Shown: one piece after another, positions 63,836-64,000 of the stretch
Numbering within the stretch: the stretch's first letter is position 1
Layout of the letters: each line of letters opens with the position of its first letter
Source of the DNA: Ruminococcaceae bacterium UBA7127
GTDB lineage: Bacteria > Bacillota > Clostridia > Oscillospirales > Acutalibacteraceae
Length of the DNA: 64,000 nt
Reading direction: 5' to 3'
Assembly (NCBI GenBank): GCA_002493005.1
Contig: DKXL01000029.1
Span: 33,131 to 97,130, forward strand
Translations under genes and position numbers: made by a program
The notes under the pieces: generated by a model
Database searches by the model: none
Seen by the model: the letters and a program-made list of their open reading frames with translations, nothing else
Told to the model about the DNA's origin: nothing

Positions 63836-64000
63836 AGGCATTATAGGTTGTTTTTAAACTAACCTATCTACCCATAACATTGAAATTGACTGATGTTTGT
63901 ATTAATTTCGGGCACTATACGTTATTTATTAAATTAACATATCTACCCGTAACGCAGTAATCGATTGATATTTGTCTTAATTTCGGGCACTATACGTTAT
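63836..64000. repeat. 75-bp tandem repeat array, cut by the window end
   Basis: Two full 75-bp units (63851-63925 and 63926-64000) are about 80-85% alike by eye. Both contain TATCTACCC(A/G)TAAC and end with TTAATTTCGGGCACTATACG followed by TTAT. The 15 nt before them (63836-63850, CAGGCATTATAGGTTG-like) resemble the end of another unit. A related fragment is at 26868-26899. No ORF or direct-repeat/spacer pattern of a CRISPR is seen. Confidence 0.75.

Noticed and set aside
63836..64000. CRISPR array
   Set aside because: Units are 75 bp and similar along their full length, without short identical repeats separated by unique spacers, and no cas gene is near.

Overview
The window is an AT-rich chromosomal segment of a Gram-positive anaerobe of the class Clostridia, most likely a starch-degrading Ruminococcus close to R. 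bromii. The genus is an inference. It rests on two adjacent secreted type I pullulanases, one ending in a dockerin and a starch-binding-like module, on two further dockerin proteins (a system like the R. bromii amylosome), on a flavodiiron protein for oxygen defence, and on Firmicutes gene orders such as remA-gmk-rpoZ-priA-def-fmt-rsmB-rlmN-prpC-prkC-rsgA and dnaG-rpoD. UUG starts behind strong Shine-Dalgarno sequences are common.

Layout. 1-10.4 kb: the 5' end of rnhA, divergent from rnjA-gdpP-rplI-dnaB-tilS-hpt-ftsH (RNA turnover, c-di-AMP breakdown, replication, tRNA modification, purine salvage, membrane proteolysis). 10.6-13.4 kb: uvrA. 13.6-19.3 kb: an accessory stretch with a GyrI-like protein, a phage-type lysis cassette (XhlA-like, holin, amidase) behind two terminators, a LexA-box promoter driving a 10-codon ORF plus a 68-aa protein and a sigma-region-4-like protein, a short SpoIID-like protein, and an unknown membrane protein. 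19.3-28.6 kb: T-box-controlled thrS, a VanY-like protein lacking catalytic residues, rpmE, yigZ, dnaG-rpoD, a small metallopeptidase, a LysM protein and eno. 28.9-38.4 kb: carbohydrate region with the two pullulanases, an NagZ-like GH3 lipoprotein and a dockerin-SGNH esterase. 38.5-44.9 kb: a candidate small RNA, flavodiiron protein, tex, a THUMP methyltransferase and an alkaline phosphatase lipoprotein. 45-48.2 kb, minus strand: yebC, a membrane-anchored protein and a dockerin protein. 48.3-61.9 kb: a long housekeeping cluster from yicC to thiN. 61.9-64 kb: tRNA-Ala(GGC), a PASTA pseudokinase, and the start of a 75-bp tandem repeat array cut by the window edge.

Most notable unexplained signals: (1) two copies of an H-type pseudoknot leader whose second stem abuts the Shine-Dalgarno of the amidase gene and of the unknown membrane protein gene; they look like cis-regulatory RNAs acting on translation. 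(2) An SOS-type operator on a near-consensus promoter in front of a sigma-like gene beside the lysis cassette, an arrangement reminiscent of the clostridial UviA/UviB logic. (3) A minus-strand promoter/inverted-repeat/terminator unit of about 190 nt without an ORF (38547-38736), and a second shorter one at 15863-15977. (4) Two degenerate enzymes, a VanY-like protein and a PASTA pseudokinase. No CRISPR array, transposase, integrase or rRNA gene was seen.

All family names come from reading motifs by eye. No database search was run.
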